Shown here: positions 1-8,487 of the stretch, piece by piece
Layout: every line of letters begins with the position of its first letter
Numbering within the stretch: the first letter of the stretch is position 1
Assembly (NCBI GenBank): GCA_963756115.1
Contig: CAVWMN010000010.1
Span: forward strand, 1,426,001 to 1,490,000
Reading direction: 5' to 3'
Length of the DNA: 64,000 nt
From: JTS-RE37 sp963756115
GTDB taxonomy: Bacteria > Bacteroidota > Bacteroidia > Flavobacteriales > Flavobacteriaceae
Program-made: the position numbers and the translations under genes
The notes under the pieces: generated by a model
Told to the model about the DNA's origin: nothing
Database searches by the model: none
Seen by the model: the letters and a program-made list of their open reading frames with translations, nothing else

Positions 1-1252
1 TACGTACGATCCCTTTGTGCTTGGATCCAACAGGATATTTAGTGGTAATATCAGTCCAGGGGTCTGGTGTCAATTGTTTGATGCCCAGGGACATTTTCCT
101 GTCCTCCCTGTCGAGTGTAAGTACAACCGCTTCCAGTTCGTCACCTACTTTTACAAAATCCTGAGCGGACCGCAGATGCGTGGACCAAGACATTTCTGAT
201 ACGTGGATAAGGCCTTCAACGCCCTCAGCAACTTCAAGGAAAGCACCGTAATCCGCGATAACCACTACCCGGCCTTTCACCTTGTCACCAATCTTGATCT
301 CATCACCCAGGGCATCCCATGGATGTTTTTCCAGTTGTTTCAACCCTAACTGTATACGGGACTTGTTATCATCAAAATCAAGGATAACCACGTTTAATTT
401 CTGATCCAATTCCACTACCTCGTTCGGGTGGTTTATCCTGCTCCAGGAAAGGTCTGTGATGTGTACGAGTCCGTCAACACCTCCCAGGTCGATGAACACA
501 CCGTAAGAGGTGATGTTTTTGACAACCCCTTCCAGTACCTGTCCTTTTTCGAGCTGGCCGATGATCTCCTTCTTCTGTTCTTCAATATCGGCTTCAATGA
601 GCGCTTTGTGCGATACAACGACATTCTTGAATTCGTGGTTTATCTTAACCACTTTGAATTCCATGTTCTTGCCCACATACTGGTCATAGTCCCGGATTGG
701 CTTCACATCGATCTGCGAACCGGGGAGGAAAGCCTCGATTCCGAATACATCTACGATCATGCCTCCTTTGGTCCTGCACTTAACAAAACCAGTGACCACT
801 TCTTCCTTATCATGTGCCGCATTGACCCGGTCCCATGCCATGATGGTCCTTGCCTTCCTGTGTGAAAGCACGAGTTGGCCGCTCTTATCTTCACGGATAT
901 CGATCAGTACTTCTACCTTGTCACCGATTTTGAGGTTCGGATTGTACCTAAACTCGTTCAGGGAGATAACCCCTTCCGATTTAGCGTTGATGTCAATGAT
1001 TGCCTCACGGTCAGTCAAATGGGTGATGGTTCCCTGTACTACCTCGGAATCCGCCGTGTCTACAAAGTTTTCTGTCACCAATTTCTCGAACTCCTCCAAT
1101 TTGGATTCATCCACACGCTCAATGCCCTCTTCATACTTGTCCCAATCAAAATTTGCAAGAAATTCCTTTGGATCCTGTTTGGGGGATTTTTCTTTTACTT
1201 CCTGTACTTCGGCAGTATCAACCGCCTCAGTTGTTGTTTTTTCTTCAGCCAT
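1..1252 (-). CDS. rpsA: 30S ribosomal protein S1, 5' part (C-terminus lies outside the window)
   Basis: The minus-strand frame is open from an ATG at 1252 down to base 1, so about 417 residues are present and the C-terminal S1 repeats are missing. The N-terminus MAEEKTTTEAVDTAEVQEVK is acidic, as in bacteroidetal S1. Successive S1/OB-fold repeats are visible, with recurring motifs such as GVFIDLGGVDGLVHITDLSW and GAFLEVAEGVEGLIHVSEMSW-like ends followed by KLNVVILDFD-type strands. Ribosomal S1 binds mRNA on the 30S subunit and promotes initiation. Upstream lies a good bacteroidetal promoter and a roughly 115-nt leader with a Shine-Dalgarno-like tract that is not next to the start codon. The call rests on repeat architecture and is firm. 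Confidence 0.97.
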   Translation of the reverse strand, partial: MAEEKTTTEAVDTAEVQEVKEKSPKQDPKEFLANFDWDKYEEGIERVDESKLEEFEKLVTENFVDTADSEVVQGTITHLTDREAIIDINAKSEGVISLNEFRYNPNLKIGDKVEVLIDIREDKSGQLVLSHRKARTIMAWDRVNAAHDKEEVVTGFVKCRTKGGMIVDVFGIEAFLPGSQIDVKPIRDYDQYVGKNMEFKVVKINHEFKNVVVSHKALIEADIEEQKKEIIGQLEKGQVLEGVVKNITSYGVFIDLGGVDGLVHITDLSWSRINHPNEVVELDQKLNVVILDFDDNKSRIQLGLKQLEKHPWDALGDEIKIGDKVKGRVVVIADYGAFLEVAEGVEGLIHVSEMSWSTHLRSAQDFVKVGDELEAVVLTLDREDRKMSLGIKQLTPDPWTDITTKYPVGSKHKGIVR

Positions 1253-1275
1253 TTTTGCTGATTTAGATTTGTATC

Positions 1276-1351
1276 CTGCAGTTATCCCAGGAGTTAAACG
1301 ATTACTGCAGAAGCTGTTATTATTTGTTGTCTTTGTTTACCTTTTCCTCCT
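1276..1351 (-). promoter_or_regulatory. rpsA leader: SD-like tract, complementary segment and hairpin
   Basis: On the minus strand the leader carries AGGAGGAAAAGG (1351-1340), about 88 nt upstream of the rpsA ATG with no start codon at SD distance. Further down, CTGCAGT (1310-1304) and ACTGCAG (1282-1276) can form a 7-bp stem. Its loop contains CTCCTG (1293-1288), complementary to CAGGAG within the SD-like tract. These pairings are seen in the sequence; a role in S1 autoregulation is inference. Flavobacteria rarely use SD sequences, which makes the tract stand out. Confidence 0.35.
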
Positions 1352-1373
1352 GATAATTCGTAAAAAAGGTGTG

Positions 1374-1404
1374 CAAAAATACAATTAAAATATCATTTTA
1401 GCAA
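1374..1404 (-). promoter_or_regulatory. Putative rpsA promoter, bacteroidetal type
   Basis: Read on the minus strand, TATTTTTG (1381-1374) matches the bacteroidetal -7 consensus TAnnTTTG. A TTG (1404-1402) lies 20 nt upstream, in the expected place for the -33 element. Transcription would begin near 1367 and give a leader of about 115 nt before the rpsA ATG at 1252. The match is by eye only. Confidence 0.6.
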
Positions 1405-1516
1405 CCAGGTGAACCCATGTGGCCCAATTTTTAGCATTATCAGACTGTTCAGCTGGGATCCGACCTGTATTTTGTATCTTGCTGTTTTCAAAATTTTAAT
1501 CATTAAATACACTTAT

Positions 1517-1897
1517 ATGAGCGTTAAAACCAAATATCAACCGGTACTGACCATGGGGGAAAAACTCGGGATCAGGGATGGGAATGTAACAGAAGAAGAT
1601 GGTATCCTGAAAATAAAGGGCGAGGCTAAGACCCAGTATGAAAAAAACCTGTTGTGGGATAAGATCAAAGAGATCGGCGGGGAAAACCCATCAGACCTGA
1701 AAGCAAATATCACCGTGGCAGACACCTCCGTTTATCACCGGCATGTGGTTAAGAAAGGAGAATCGCTGAGCAAGATAGCCAAACATTACTACGGGGATCC
1801 CATGCAGTACAAAAAGATCTTTTCCGCCAATACGGATATACTTAAAGACCCTGATATGATTCATCCGGACCAGGTCCTGGTGATTCCCAATTCCTGA
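1517..1897 (+). CDS. LysM domain protein, Kbp/YgaU-like
   Basis: A 126-residue protein starting MSVKTKYQPVLTMGEK; an upstream in-frame ATG at 1409 would add 36 hydrophobic residues without conservation, so the start at 1517 is preferred. Residues about 5-70 resemble a BON-like module and residues about 73-124 are a LysM domain, with KKGESLSKIAKHYYGDP, an NTDILKDPD segment and a terminal DQVLVIP. This order matches E. coli Kbp (YgaU), a small cytoplasmic potassium-binding protein; no signal peptide is visible, which fits. It is convergent with cmk, separated by a hairpin terminator. Family assignment is good; potassium binding is inferred from the family. Confidence 0.8.
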   Translation: MSVKTKYQPVLTMGEKLGIRDGNVTEEDGILKIKGEAKTQYEKNLLWDKIKEIGGENPSDLKANITVADTSVYHRHVVKKGESLSKIAKHYYGDPMQYKKIFSANTDILKDPDMIHPDQVLVIPNS

Positions 1898-1900
1898 CAT

Positions 1901-1936
1901 AAAAAGTCCTGCCAGGCGCAGCGGTCCCGGCAGGAC
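1901..1936. terminator. Hairpin terminator between convergent kbp-like gene and cmk
   Basis: GTCCTGCC (1906-1913) pairs perfectly with GGCAGGAC (1929-1936). On the minus strand the hairpin is followed by five T residues (complement of 1901-1905), so it best serves cmk; it may also stop the plus-strand gene. Confidence 0.65.
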
Positions 1937-1940
1937 ATTG

Positions 1941-2633
1941 TTATTGTTGGTCGATTACCCTGAGTGCAAAATTATAGATGCGCTCAAATTGCTCCGAATG
2001 GCTCATCTCCCCATTGTCAAATTCAATGGCATCTGCTGCCTTTCTCAGCGGTGAAATATCCCTGTGGGAATCTATATAATCCCGCTCCTCGACATTTTTT
2101 AGTACCTCTTCGAAACTCACCTCCTCGCCTTTTTCAAGCAATTCCTTATATCTTCTTTGCGCCCTTATTTCAGGGGAAGCCGTCATAAATACCTTTAATT
2201 CTGCATCCGGGAACACCACCGTCCCGATGTCCCTCCCATCCATCACAATACCTTTCCCTACGCCCATTCTTTGTTGAAGCTCCACCAGCTTATACCGCAC
2301 CTGCTCAATGGTAGCCACCCTGCTTACATACCGGGATACATCGAGGGTCCGGATTTCCTTTTCCACATTTTCCCCATTAAGGAACATTTCGGAAAAGCCA
2401 AGCTTGCTGTTATACTTAAAACTGAGGTCGATCTCAGGCAGGAAGTTTATCAATGCAGGGATGTTTTCCGAATCCCCTCCAATAAATTTTTGCCGTAAGG
2501 CAAACAAGGTTACGGCCCGATACATGGCACCCGTATCCACATAAATATAGTGGAGGGCTTTGGCCAGTTGTTTGGCAAGCGTACTTTTCCCGGTTGAGGA
2601 GTACCCATCAATGGCTATGGTAATTTTTTCCAT
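1941..2633 (-). CDS. cmk: Cytidylate kinase
   Basis: A 230-residue protein from the ATG at 2633 (MEKITIAIDGYSSTGKSTLA). The open frame extends 28 codons upstream to 2717, but that segment lacks family similarity. The P-loop GYSSTGKST lies at about residues 9-17. YVDTGAMYRAVTL and DGRDIGTVVFPDA are the CMP-binding and LID-region signatures of bacterial CMP kinases, which phosphorylate (d)CMP with ATP in pyrimidine nucleotide synthesis. The length is typical of the family. It sits between lon (same strand, upstream) and a convergent kbp-like gene. Confidence 0.96.
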   Translation of the reverse strand: MEKITIAIDGYSSTGKSTLAKQLAKALHYIYVDTGAMYRAVTLFALRQKFIGGDSENIPALINFLPEIDLSFKYNSKLGFSEMFLNGENVEKEIRTLDVSRYVSRVATIEQVRYKLVELQQRMGVGKGIVMDGRDIGTVVFPDAELKVFMTASPEIRAQRRYKELLEKGEEVSFEEVLKNVEERDYIDSHRDISPLRKAADAIEFDNGEMSHSEQFERIYNFALRVIDQQ

Positions 2634-2780
2634 TGGCCAAAAATAGTCAGAAAAGATGGATGAGGCTTCATGCATAGGGATTTTTGCCGGCGGTCCTGGC
2701 CACGGTGGTTGTGCCATCCATGCCGTGCTGCTGATGTGTTATACCGGCAGATAAATACACGCTCCTGCAACTCCCCTCAA

Positions 2781-5231
2781 TTACAGGACTTTAAAATTTT
2801 TAACTTTCTGGTCCGTAAGAGCCAGGGCGATCACTTCGCTCATATCCGAAACATAGTGGAACGTAAGGCCTTTGAGGTATTCTGCCTTGATCTCCTGAAT
2901 ATCCCTCCGGTTATCTTCGCAGAGGATAATTTCCTTGATCCGGGCCCTTTTGGCCGCCAGGATCTTCTCTTTGATACCTCCTACAGGCAATACTTTGCCC
3001 CGGAGGGTGATCTCCCCCGTCATGGCGATGCTTTTCTTTACCTTCTTCTGTGTAAATAGGGAGGCCAGGGAGGTGAGCATGGTTATACCCGCACTGGGTC
3101 CGTCCTTAGGTGTTGCACCCTCCGGTACATGGATATGTACATTGTACTTATCAAATACCTCCGGGTCCACACCGAATGTTTCGGCATTGGACTTGATATA
3201 TTCCATCGCAATGGTTGCCGACTCTTTCATTACTTTTCCCAGGTTCCCGGTGATATTCAGGTTACCTTTCCCTTTGGACAGAATGGATTCTATAAAAAGG
3301 ATGTCCCCTCCAACACTTGTCCAGGCAAGGCCTGTTACAACCCCCGCAACTTCATTGTGCTCATATTTATCCCGTTCCATCCGGGCGGGGCCCAATACTT
3401 TTTCAATATCTTCCGAGGTTACTTTTACAGCGTATTCTTCTTCGATGGCGATTGATTTGGCAGCATACCGTACCATTTTCGCCACTTGTTTCTCCAGATT
3501 CCGGACCCCGGATTCACGGGTATAGCCCTCCACTATTTTTTCAAGTTGTTTTTTGCCGATTTTCAGATGCTTCGTGGTCAGCCCATGCTCCTGGAGTTGT
3601 TTGGGCAGGAGATGCCTTTTTGCGATCTCCACCTTTTCCTCAATCGTATAACCGGTTACATTGATGATCTCCATCCGGTCCAGCAGTGCCGGCTGAATAT
3701 TGGACAAATTATTGGCGGTAGCAATGAACATGACCTTGGAGAGGTCATACCCCATCTCCAGGAAGTTATCGTGAAAGTCGTTGTTTTGTTCCGGGTCCAG
3801 CACTTCCAGCATGGCAGAAGACGGGTCCCCCTGGTGGCTGTTGGAAAGCTTGTCTATCTCATCCAGGATAAAGACCGGGTTAGACGTTCCTGCTTTCCGC
3901 AGACTCTGTATTATTCGACCGGGCATCGCCCCTATATAGGTCTTTCGGTGGCCCCTAATTTCCCCCTCATCCCGCAAGCCACCCAATGACATCCTAACAT
4001 ATTTCCTGCCCATGGCCTCGGCAATCGATTTCCCCAGGGAGGTCTTCCCTACCCCAGGAGGACCATACAGGCAGAGTATAGGCGATTTCATATCATTCCG
4101 TAACTTCAGGACCGCCAGGTATTCAATGATCCTCCGTTTGACATCTTCCAGGCCGTAGTGATCCCTGTCCAGTATACGCTGGGCCCTCTTAAGATCGAAT
4201 TTATCTTTGGAATATTCATTCCATGGTAATTCCAGGATCAGATCCAAATAATTTCTCTGAATGGAATATTCGGCAACCTGGGGATTCATCCGCTGTAATT
4301 TGCCTAACTCCCGTTCAAAATGTTCCTTTACTTTTTTACCCCATTTCTTCTTTTTGGCGAGTGCCTCCATCTCCTGGATTTCTTCATCATACGAAACCCC
4401 ACCCAGTTCCTCCTGGATGGTCTTCATCTGTTGGTGGAGGAAATATTCACGTTGCTGCTGGTCCATATCGTTCCGCACCTTGGACTGGATGTCATTCTTC
4501 AGGGCCAGTTTCTGCATTTCCACATTCATATATTTCAATGTGGCCAGGGCCCTTTCCTGTAAGTTACTGATCTCCAGCAGTTGTTGCTTTTCCTTGACGC
4601 TCAGATTCAGGTTGGATGAGACAAAATTGATCAGGAACGAATTGCTTTGAATATTCTTGATCGCAAAAGAAGCCTCGCTTGGAATGTTCGGGTTATCACG
4701 GATTATCCTAAGGGCCAGTTCCTTGATGGACTCAATAATAGCTTTAAACTCTTCGTTATGCAGCTCTGGTTTCACCTCTTTCGCCTCGCGAATGGTGGCG
4801 TTCATATACGGCATCTCGGTGAGGATCTCAGCTATTTCAAAACGTTTTTTGCCCTGTATGATCACCGTTGTATTTCCATCGGGCATCTGAAGTACCCTCA
4901 GGATCCTGGCAACGGTACCCAGCGTATTGATATCCTTGATACCCGGGTTTTCTACATCTTCATCCTTTTGGGATACCACACCTATTACCTTATTGCCGTT
5001 ATTGGCATCCTTTATAAGGTTAATGGATTTATCCCTTCCGGCCGTGATAGGGATCACCACCCCGGGAAACAAAACCGTATTTCGCAACGGCAAAATAGGC
5101 AGGGTCTCCGGCAGTCCCTCATTGTTCATCTCCTCCTCATCCTCCGGCGTAAGCAGGGGTATCAGGTCAGATTCATCATCGATCCCCTGCAACGACATAT
5201 TGTCAAAATTTGAAAATTTTATTTCTCCCAT
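2781..5231 (-). CDS. lon: ATP-dependent protease Lon
   Basis: 816 residues, normal for LonA. Order: N-terminal LAN substrate-binding domain (about 45-240), a coiled-coil linker, an AAA+ module with Walker A GPPGVGKT (390-397) and Walker B VFILDEIDKL, then the protease domain with catalytic Ser713 in PKDGPSAGI and Lys756 in GGIKEKILAAKR. Lon is a cytoplasmic homohexamer degrading misfolded and regulatory proteins. The extra acidic N-terminal extension (about 40 residues, including PEDEEEMNNEG) before the LAN domain is as in other Bacteroidota Lon proteins. All key residues are intact. Confidence 0.98.
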   Translation of the reverse strand: MGEIKFSNFDNMSLQGIDDESDLIPLLTPEDEEEMNNEGLPETLPILPLRNTVLFPGVVIPITAGRDKSINLIKDANNGNKVIGVVSQKDEDVENPGIKDINTLGTVARILRVLQMPDGNTTVIIQGKKRFEIAEILTEMPYMNATIREAKEVKPELHNEEFKAIIESIKELALRIIRDNPNIPSEASFAIKNIQSNSFLINFVSSNLNLSVKEKQQLLEISNLQERALATLKYMNVEMQKLALKNDIQSKVRNDMDQQQREYFLHQQMKTIQEELGGVSYDEEIQEMEALAKKKKWGKKVKEHFERELGKLQRMNPQVAEYSIQRNYLDLILELPWNEYSKDKFDLKRAQRILDRDHYGLEDVKRRIIEYLAVLKLRNDMKSPILCLYGPPGVGKTSLGKSIAEAMGRKYVRMSLGGLRDEGEIRGHRKTYIGAMPGRIIQSLRKAGTSNPVFILDEIDKLSNSHQGDPSSAMLEVLDPEQNNDFHDNFLEMGYDLSKVMFIATANNLSNIQPALLDRMEIINVTGYTIEEKVEIAKRHLLPKQLQEHGLTTKHLKIGKKQLEKIVEGYTRESGVRNLEKQVAKMVRYAAKSIAIEEEYAVKVTSEDIEKVLGPARMERDKYEHNEVAGVVTGLAWTSVGGDILFIESILSKGKGNLNITGNLGKVMKESATIAMEYIKSNAETFGVDPEVFDKYNVHIHVPEGATPKDGPSAGITMLTSLASLFTQKKVKKSIAMTGEITLRGKVLPVGGIKEKILAAKRARIKEIILCEDNRRDIQEIKAEYLKGLTFHYVSDMSEVIALALTDQKVKNFKVL

Positions 5232-5450
5232 ATCTGTATTTCAGGTCAATCTGTCATAAAAAGACAGTGCTCCTCATAATTTAATTCAACTCAGACCCTC
5301 ATAAACTCCTGGTTTCCAAAGGGTTTTGTATTGCTGCCCATCTCGGCTTCCTTCTACCCGGACAATTCCTATGCCAAGAACATACTAATTTTCCATAAAA
5401 ACTGTAACAATTGCTAAATTGAATCATCTATACTACAAAGCTTTTACCTT

Positions 5451-6002
5451 TTGAGCCAACATAGTGAACATACCGAAGACCTGTTACAGGCCTGTTTGGA
5501 AGGAAAACCCAGGGCGCAGCTGGAAATTTACAATCGCTATTACAAAGCCATGTACAACACGGCCCTCAGGATTGTAAAAGACAGTGCGGAAGCAGAAGAT
5601 GTAATGCAGGAATCGTTTTTGAATGCATTCACCAAACTGCACACTTTTAAAGGGGATGTAACCTTCGGGGCCTGGTTAAAAAGAATTGTCATCAACAACA
5701 GCATATACCATTACCGAAAACAACAGAAAAAGCAGGAAGTGGGTCTGGATGATATACTATACAAGGTCGAAGATACTGATGAAATTGTTTCGGATCATGG
5801 TGAAACAGGACTAAAGGCTCAAAAGGTACTGGAAGCCATGAAACGGTTAAAAGATAATTACAGAATTTCTTTGACCTTACATTTAATCGAAGGGTATGAT
5901 TACGAAGAGGTAAGCAAGATCATGGATATCAGTTATGCCAATTGCCGTACCACGATTTCCAGGGCAAAGGAAAGCCTAAGAAAAAAAATGATAAATGCCT
6001 GA
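5451..6002 (+). CDS. ECF-family RNA polymerase sigma factor
   Basis: 183 residues from a TTG start at 5451; an in-frame stop at 5415 and no upstream ATG make TTG the only sensible start. Region 2 (about 25-95) contains AEAEDVMQESFLNAFTKL and FGAWLKRIVINNSI. Region 4 (about 130-180) has a helix-turn-helix ending YEEVSKIMDISYANCRTTIS. No regions 1.1 or 3 are present, so it is an ECF sigma factor directing core polymerase to a small regulon. It stands 3 bp upstream of a membrane anti-sigma-like gene and heads a likely four-gene operon with two exported beta-repeat proteins. Confidence 0.93.
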   Translation: MSQHSEHTEDLLQACLEGKPRAQLEIYNRYYKAMYNTALRIVKDSAEAEDVMQESFLNAFTKLHTFKGDVTFGAWLKRIVINNSIYHYRKQQKKQEVGLDDILYKVEDTDEIVSDHGETGLKAQKVLEAMKRLKDNYRISLTLHLIEGYDYEEVSKIMDISYANCRTTISRAKESLRKKMINA

Positions 6003-6005
6003 GTT

Positions 6006-6566
6006 ATGAACGAAGAAAGTATTGATAAGCTATTCAAAGAACTACAGGGAAAATTTGACGTTGCGAGTCCGGATGAAGGACACCAACAGCGATTCCTGGA
6101 AAAATTGAATGCTTCAAAAGGAGTGATGACACTTAAACAGAAAAAAATTAGATGGTGGAAGCCCCTGTCCATCGCTGCTTCCGTGGCAATCTTGTGCGCA
6201 GTGGGCATTGGGCTGCTAAACAGGCCGCCCACGCTGGAAGAGCGGGTTGCCAAAATTTCCCCGGAAGTTTCCCAGTCACAGTTATATTTTGCCAGCCTCA
6301 TTGAGGATCAGGTAAAAGAACTGGAAAGCGAAAGTACTCCGGAGACCCGCAAGATGATCGACGATACCCTTTTGCAGCTTAAAAAGCTTGAAAATGATTA
6401 TCAACGCCTGGAACAGGATCTCCTAAATGGGGGAAACAGCAAACTCCTGCTCAGTGCCATGATTACAAACTTCCAAACCAGAATAGACCTGTTGCAGGAT
6501 GTGATGGGCCAAGTAGATCAAATAAAAAATTTAAAACCATATACTAATGAAAATGTTACAATTTAA
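6006..6566 (+). CDS. Putative membrane anti-sigma factor
   Basis: 186 residues. A cytoplasmic N-terminal segment (1-48) is followed by one transmembrane helix (about 50-68, PLSIAASVAILCAVGIGLL). A C-terminal part (about 75-180) is rich in Glu/Lys/Leu and likely coiled coil (EDQVKELESESTPETRKMID, LQLKKLENDYQRLEQDLL). No specific domain is recognised. The position 3 bp after an ECF sigma gene and the one-helix topology support an anti-sigma role by analogy. The stop overlaps the next gene's start region by 20 bp, implying translational coupling. Sigma binding is inferred, not shown. Confidence 0.7.
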   Translation: MNEESIDKLFKELQGKFDVASPDEGHQQRFLEKLNASKGVMTLKQKKIRWWKPLSIAASVAILCAVGIGLLNRPPTLEERVAKISPEVSQSQLYFASLIEDQVKELESESTPETRKMIDDTLLQLKKLENDYQRLEQDLLNGGNSKLLLSAMITNFQTRIDLLQDVMGQVDQIKNLKPYTNENVTI

Positions 6567-7641
6567 ATATACATGCTTGTTTTTCCTGCTACTCCCCGGG
6601 CTTATTATTGCCCATGACGGGCCCCTGAAGGGCCGGTACACAAAGGAAAAAACCATCAAGAAGGAGTTCCAGGTCAGTGCTGATGCGCTTTTAAAGGTCA
6701 GCAACAGCTACGGCAACCTTACCCTTACGTCCTGGAATGAAAACAGGGTGGTTATTGAGGTCCACATAAAGACCAACGGCAACAATGAGGAGAAAGTGCA
6801 AAAAAAACTGGATGATATCGACGTAGACTTTGAAGCCAGCAATTCAATGGTTTCTGCGAGGACCATATTCAACAAGGAAAAGAGCAATTGGGGATGGAAC
6901 TGGGGAAACAGCAACAATGTGAACATGCAGATCAATTATACCATCAAGCTTCCTGTAAAGAATAACGTGCAGCTCAACAATGATTACGGTAATATCAGCC
7001 TGGACAGAATTGACGGGCATGCGAAAATAAGCTGCGATTACGGCCGCCTGGATATCGGGGAATTGCACGGCCGTAATAACGACCTCAGTTTCGATTATAC
7101 CTCCAAATCGAGTATCAGCTTTATCAACAGTGGCCACATTTCCGCGGATTATTCCGGGTTTACTATCGGGAAGGCAGGTGATCTGGTCATCAGCGCGGAT
7201 TATACGGATGCCTCCGTACGGCAAATGGGAAACCTGGAATACTCCAGTGACTATGGCAATCTGGATGTTGGGGAAGCACGCAATGTGAAGGGCAATGGAG
7301 ACTATATTAATGTAAAACTGGGTACAATCCACGGTAATGTGGATATCAACTCCGATTACGGCTCTGTCAAGATTGACCGGTTGGCGGAGGATGCCGGAAA
7401 TGTCAACATCCAAACGGATTATACGGGAATTAAGATCGGCAGCGACCCCAGCTATCATTTTGATTTCGAGATTACAACCGAATATGCCGGGGTGAGTGGT
7501 ATGGATGGTTTTGAACTTTCCATCAGTAAGGAAAAATCCAGCGAACGCTATTATAAAGGATATTATGGGAAATCAAATAGCGGTAACACCGTGAATATAA
7601 ATAGTTCTTATGGCAGCGTTTCATTTTATCAAAATCAATAA
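6547..7641 (+). CDS. Exported DUF4097-like beta-repeat (adhesin-like) protein
   Basis: 364 residues with a signal peptide (about 1-21, hydrophobic CLFFLLLPGLIIA). ATG at 6547 and a second at 6553 are both possible starts. From about residue 130 there are roughly ten imperfect repeats of about 17-22 residues marked by DYG, DYT or DYS (DYGNISLDRIDGH, DYGRLDIGELHG, DYTDASVRQMG and so on), the hallmark of a right-handed beta-helix or DUF4097-type fold. It is coupled to the anti-sigma-like gene. A cell-surface or periplasmic structural role is likely; the exact function is unknown. Confidence 0.75.
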   Translation: MKMLQFKYTCLFFLLLPGLIIAHDGPLKGRYTKEKTIKKEFQVSADALLKVSNSYGNLTLTSWNENRVVIEVHIKTNGNNEEKVQKKLDDIDVDFEASNSMVSARTIFNKEKSNWGWNWGNSNNVNMQINYTIKLPVKNNVQLNNDYGNISLDRIDGHAKISCDYGRLDIGELHGRNNDLSFDYTSKSSISFINSGHISADYSGFTIGKAGDLVISADYTDASVRQMGNLEYSSDYGNLDVGEARNVKGNGDYINVKLGTIHGNVDINSDYGSVKIDRLAEDAGNVNIQTDYTGIKIGSDPSYHFDFEITTEYAGVSGMDGFELSISKEKSSERYYKGYYGKSNSGNTVNINSSYGSVSFYQNQ

Positions 7642-7660
7642 CCACTTCTAATAAAAAACA

Positions 7661-8395
7661 ATGAAAACAACAACAACATTTCTTGTGGCACTCTGTATGA
7701 TAGCCACGGTAAATGCCCAATGGGGCAAAAAAATTAAGGGCAACGGAAAGGTTGTCACGGAGGAGCGGACGACAGGATCCTATGAAGGTGTTGCGGTATC
7801 GGGGTGGTTTGATGTGGAATTGGTAGACGGTACGGAAGGTGCCCTCACCATCAAAGGGGAGGAAAACCTGCTCGAATACATCATTACCGAGGTAAAGGAT
7901 GGCGACCTTGTCATCCGGGTGGAAAAAGGGGTTCAGATCCAGCCTTCATCCTGGAAAAATGGCGGTGCGGTCCTGATTACTGTCCCAGTGGAAAAGATCA
8001 GCAGCGTATCCTTATCGGGCTCGGGGGATATTGTAGGTAAAAAGAAATTACAGGCCACGGATTTTTACACAAGCATGTCTGGTTCCGGGGACATTACCCT
8101 CGATGTGGAAGCCGACAGCATGGAAGCCTCCATGTCCGGCTCCGGTGACATGAGCCTGAGTGGGAAGGCCGGAAACTTTGAGGTGCGTATCTCAGGATCA
8201 GGGGATGTAAATGCATTTGGCCTGGAAGCGGATACGGTAGAAGCCACTGTTTCAGGCTCTGCTGATATCGAAGTAACGGTCCATGAGATGCTAAAAGCCC
8301 GGGTGTCCGGATCGGGCAATATAGAATATAAGGGCAACCCAAAAAAAATTGATAGTAAATCTTCGGGTTCCGGGGATATCACCAAAGCAGGATAA
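7661..8395 (+). CDS. Head-GIN domain (DUF2807) exported protein
   Basis: 244 residues with an N-terminal signal peptide (MKTTTTFLVALCMIATVNAQ). The mature part matches the head-GIN/putative auto-transporter adhesin family: an opening GSYEGVAVSGWFDVELVDG, then repeated SGSGD-like turns (SGSGDIVG, SGSGDITL, SGSGDMSL, SGSGDVNA, SGSADIEV, SGSGNIEY, SGSGDITK), seven copies every 20-25 residues, typical of a short beta-helix. It follows the DUF4097-like gene by 19 bp and ends the sigma/anti-sigma operon. Location is periplasm or cell surface; its ligand is unknown. Confidence 0.85.
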   Translation: MKTTTTFLVALCMIATVNAQWGKKIKGNGKVVTEERTTGSYEGVAVSGWFDVELVDGTEGALTIKGEENLLEYIITEVKDGDLVIRVEKGVQIQPSSWKNGGAVLITVPVEKISSVSLSGSGDIVGKKKLQATDFYTSMSGSGDITLDVEADSMEASMSGSGDMSLSGKAGNFEVRISGSGDVNAFGLEADTVEATVSGSADIEVTVHEMLKARVSGSGNIEYKGNPKKIDSKSSGSGDITKAG

Positions 8396-8438
8396 GCCTG
8401 ATCAGCTTCGAAAAACCATCAGAAAACGAACGGCAATC

Positions 8439-8487
8439 AAGCCCTGACCCAGCTGCCTTATACAGGACCAGCCGGTTGTCAGGGCTT
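8439..8487 (+). terminator. Hairpin terminator after the head-GIN gene
   Basis: AAGCCCTGAC (8439-8448) is the exact inverse of GTCAGGGCTT (8478-8487), giving a 10-bp stem with a 29-nt loop followed by CTTGTTT. It overlaps the stop of the convergent MFS gene and probably separates the two transcripts. Confidence 0.5.

Noticed and set aside
8065..8385. Open frames antisense to the head-GIN gene with repeated SPEPD-like units.
   Set aside because: They mirror the SGSGD repeats of the sense gene and have no independent support.
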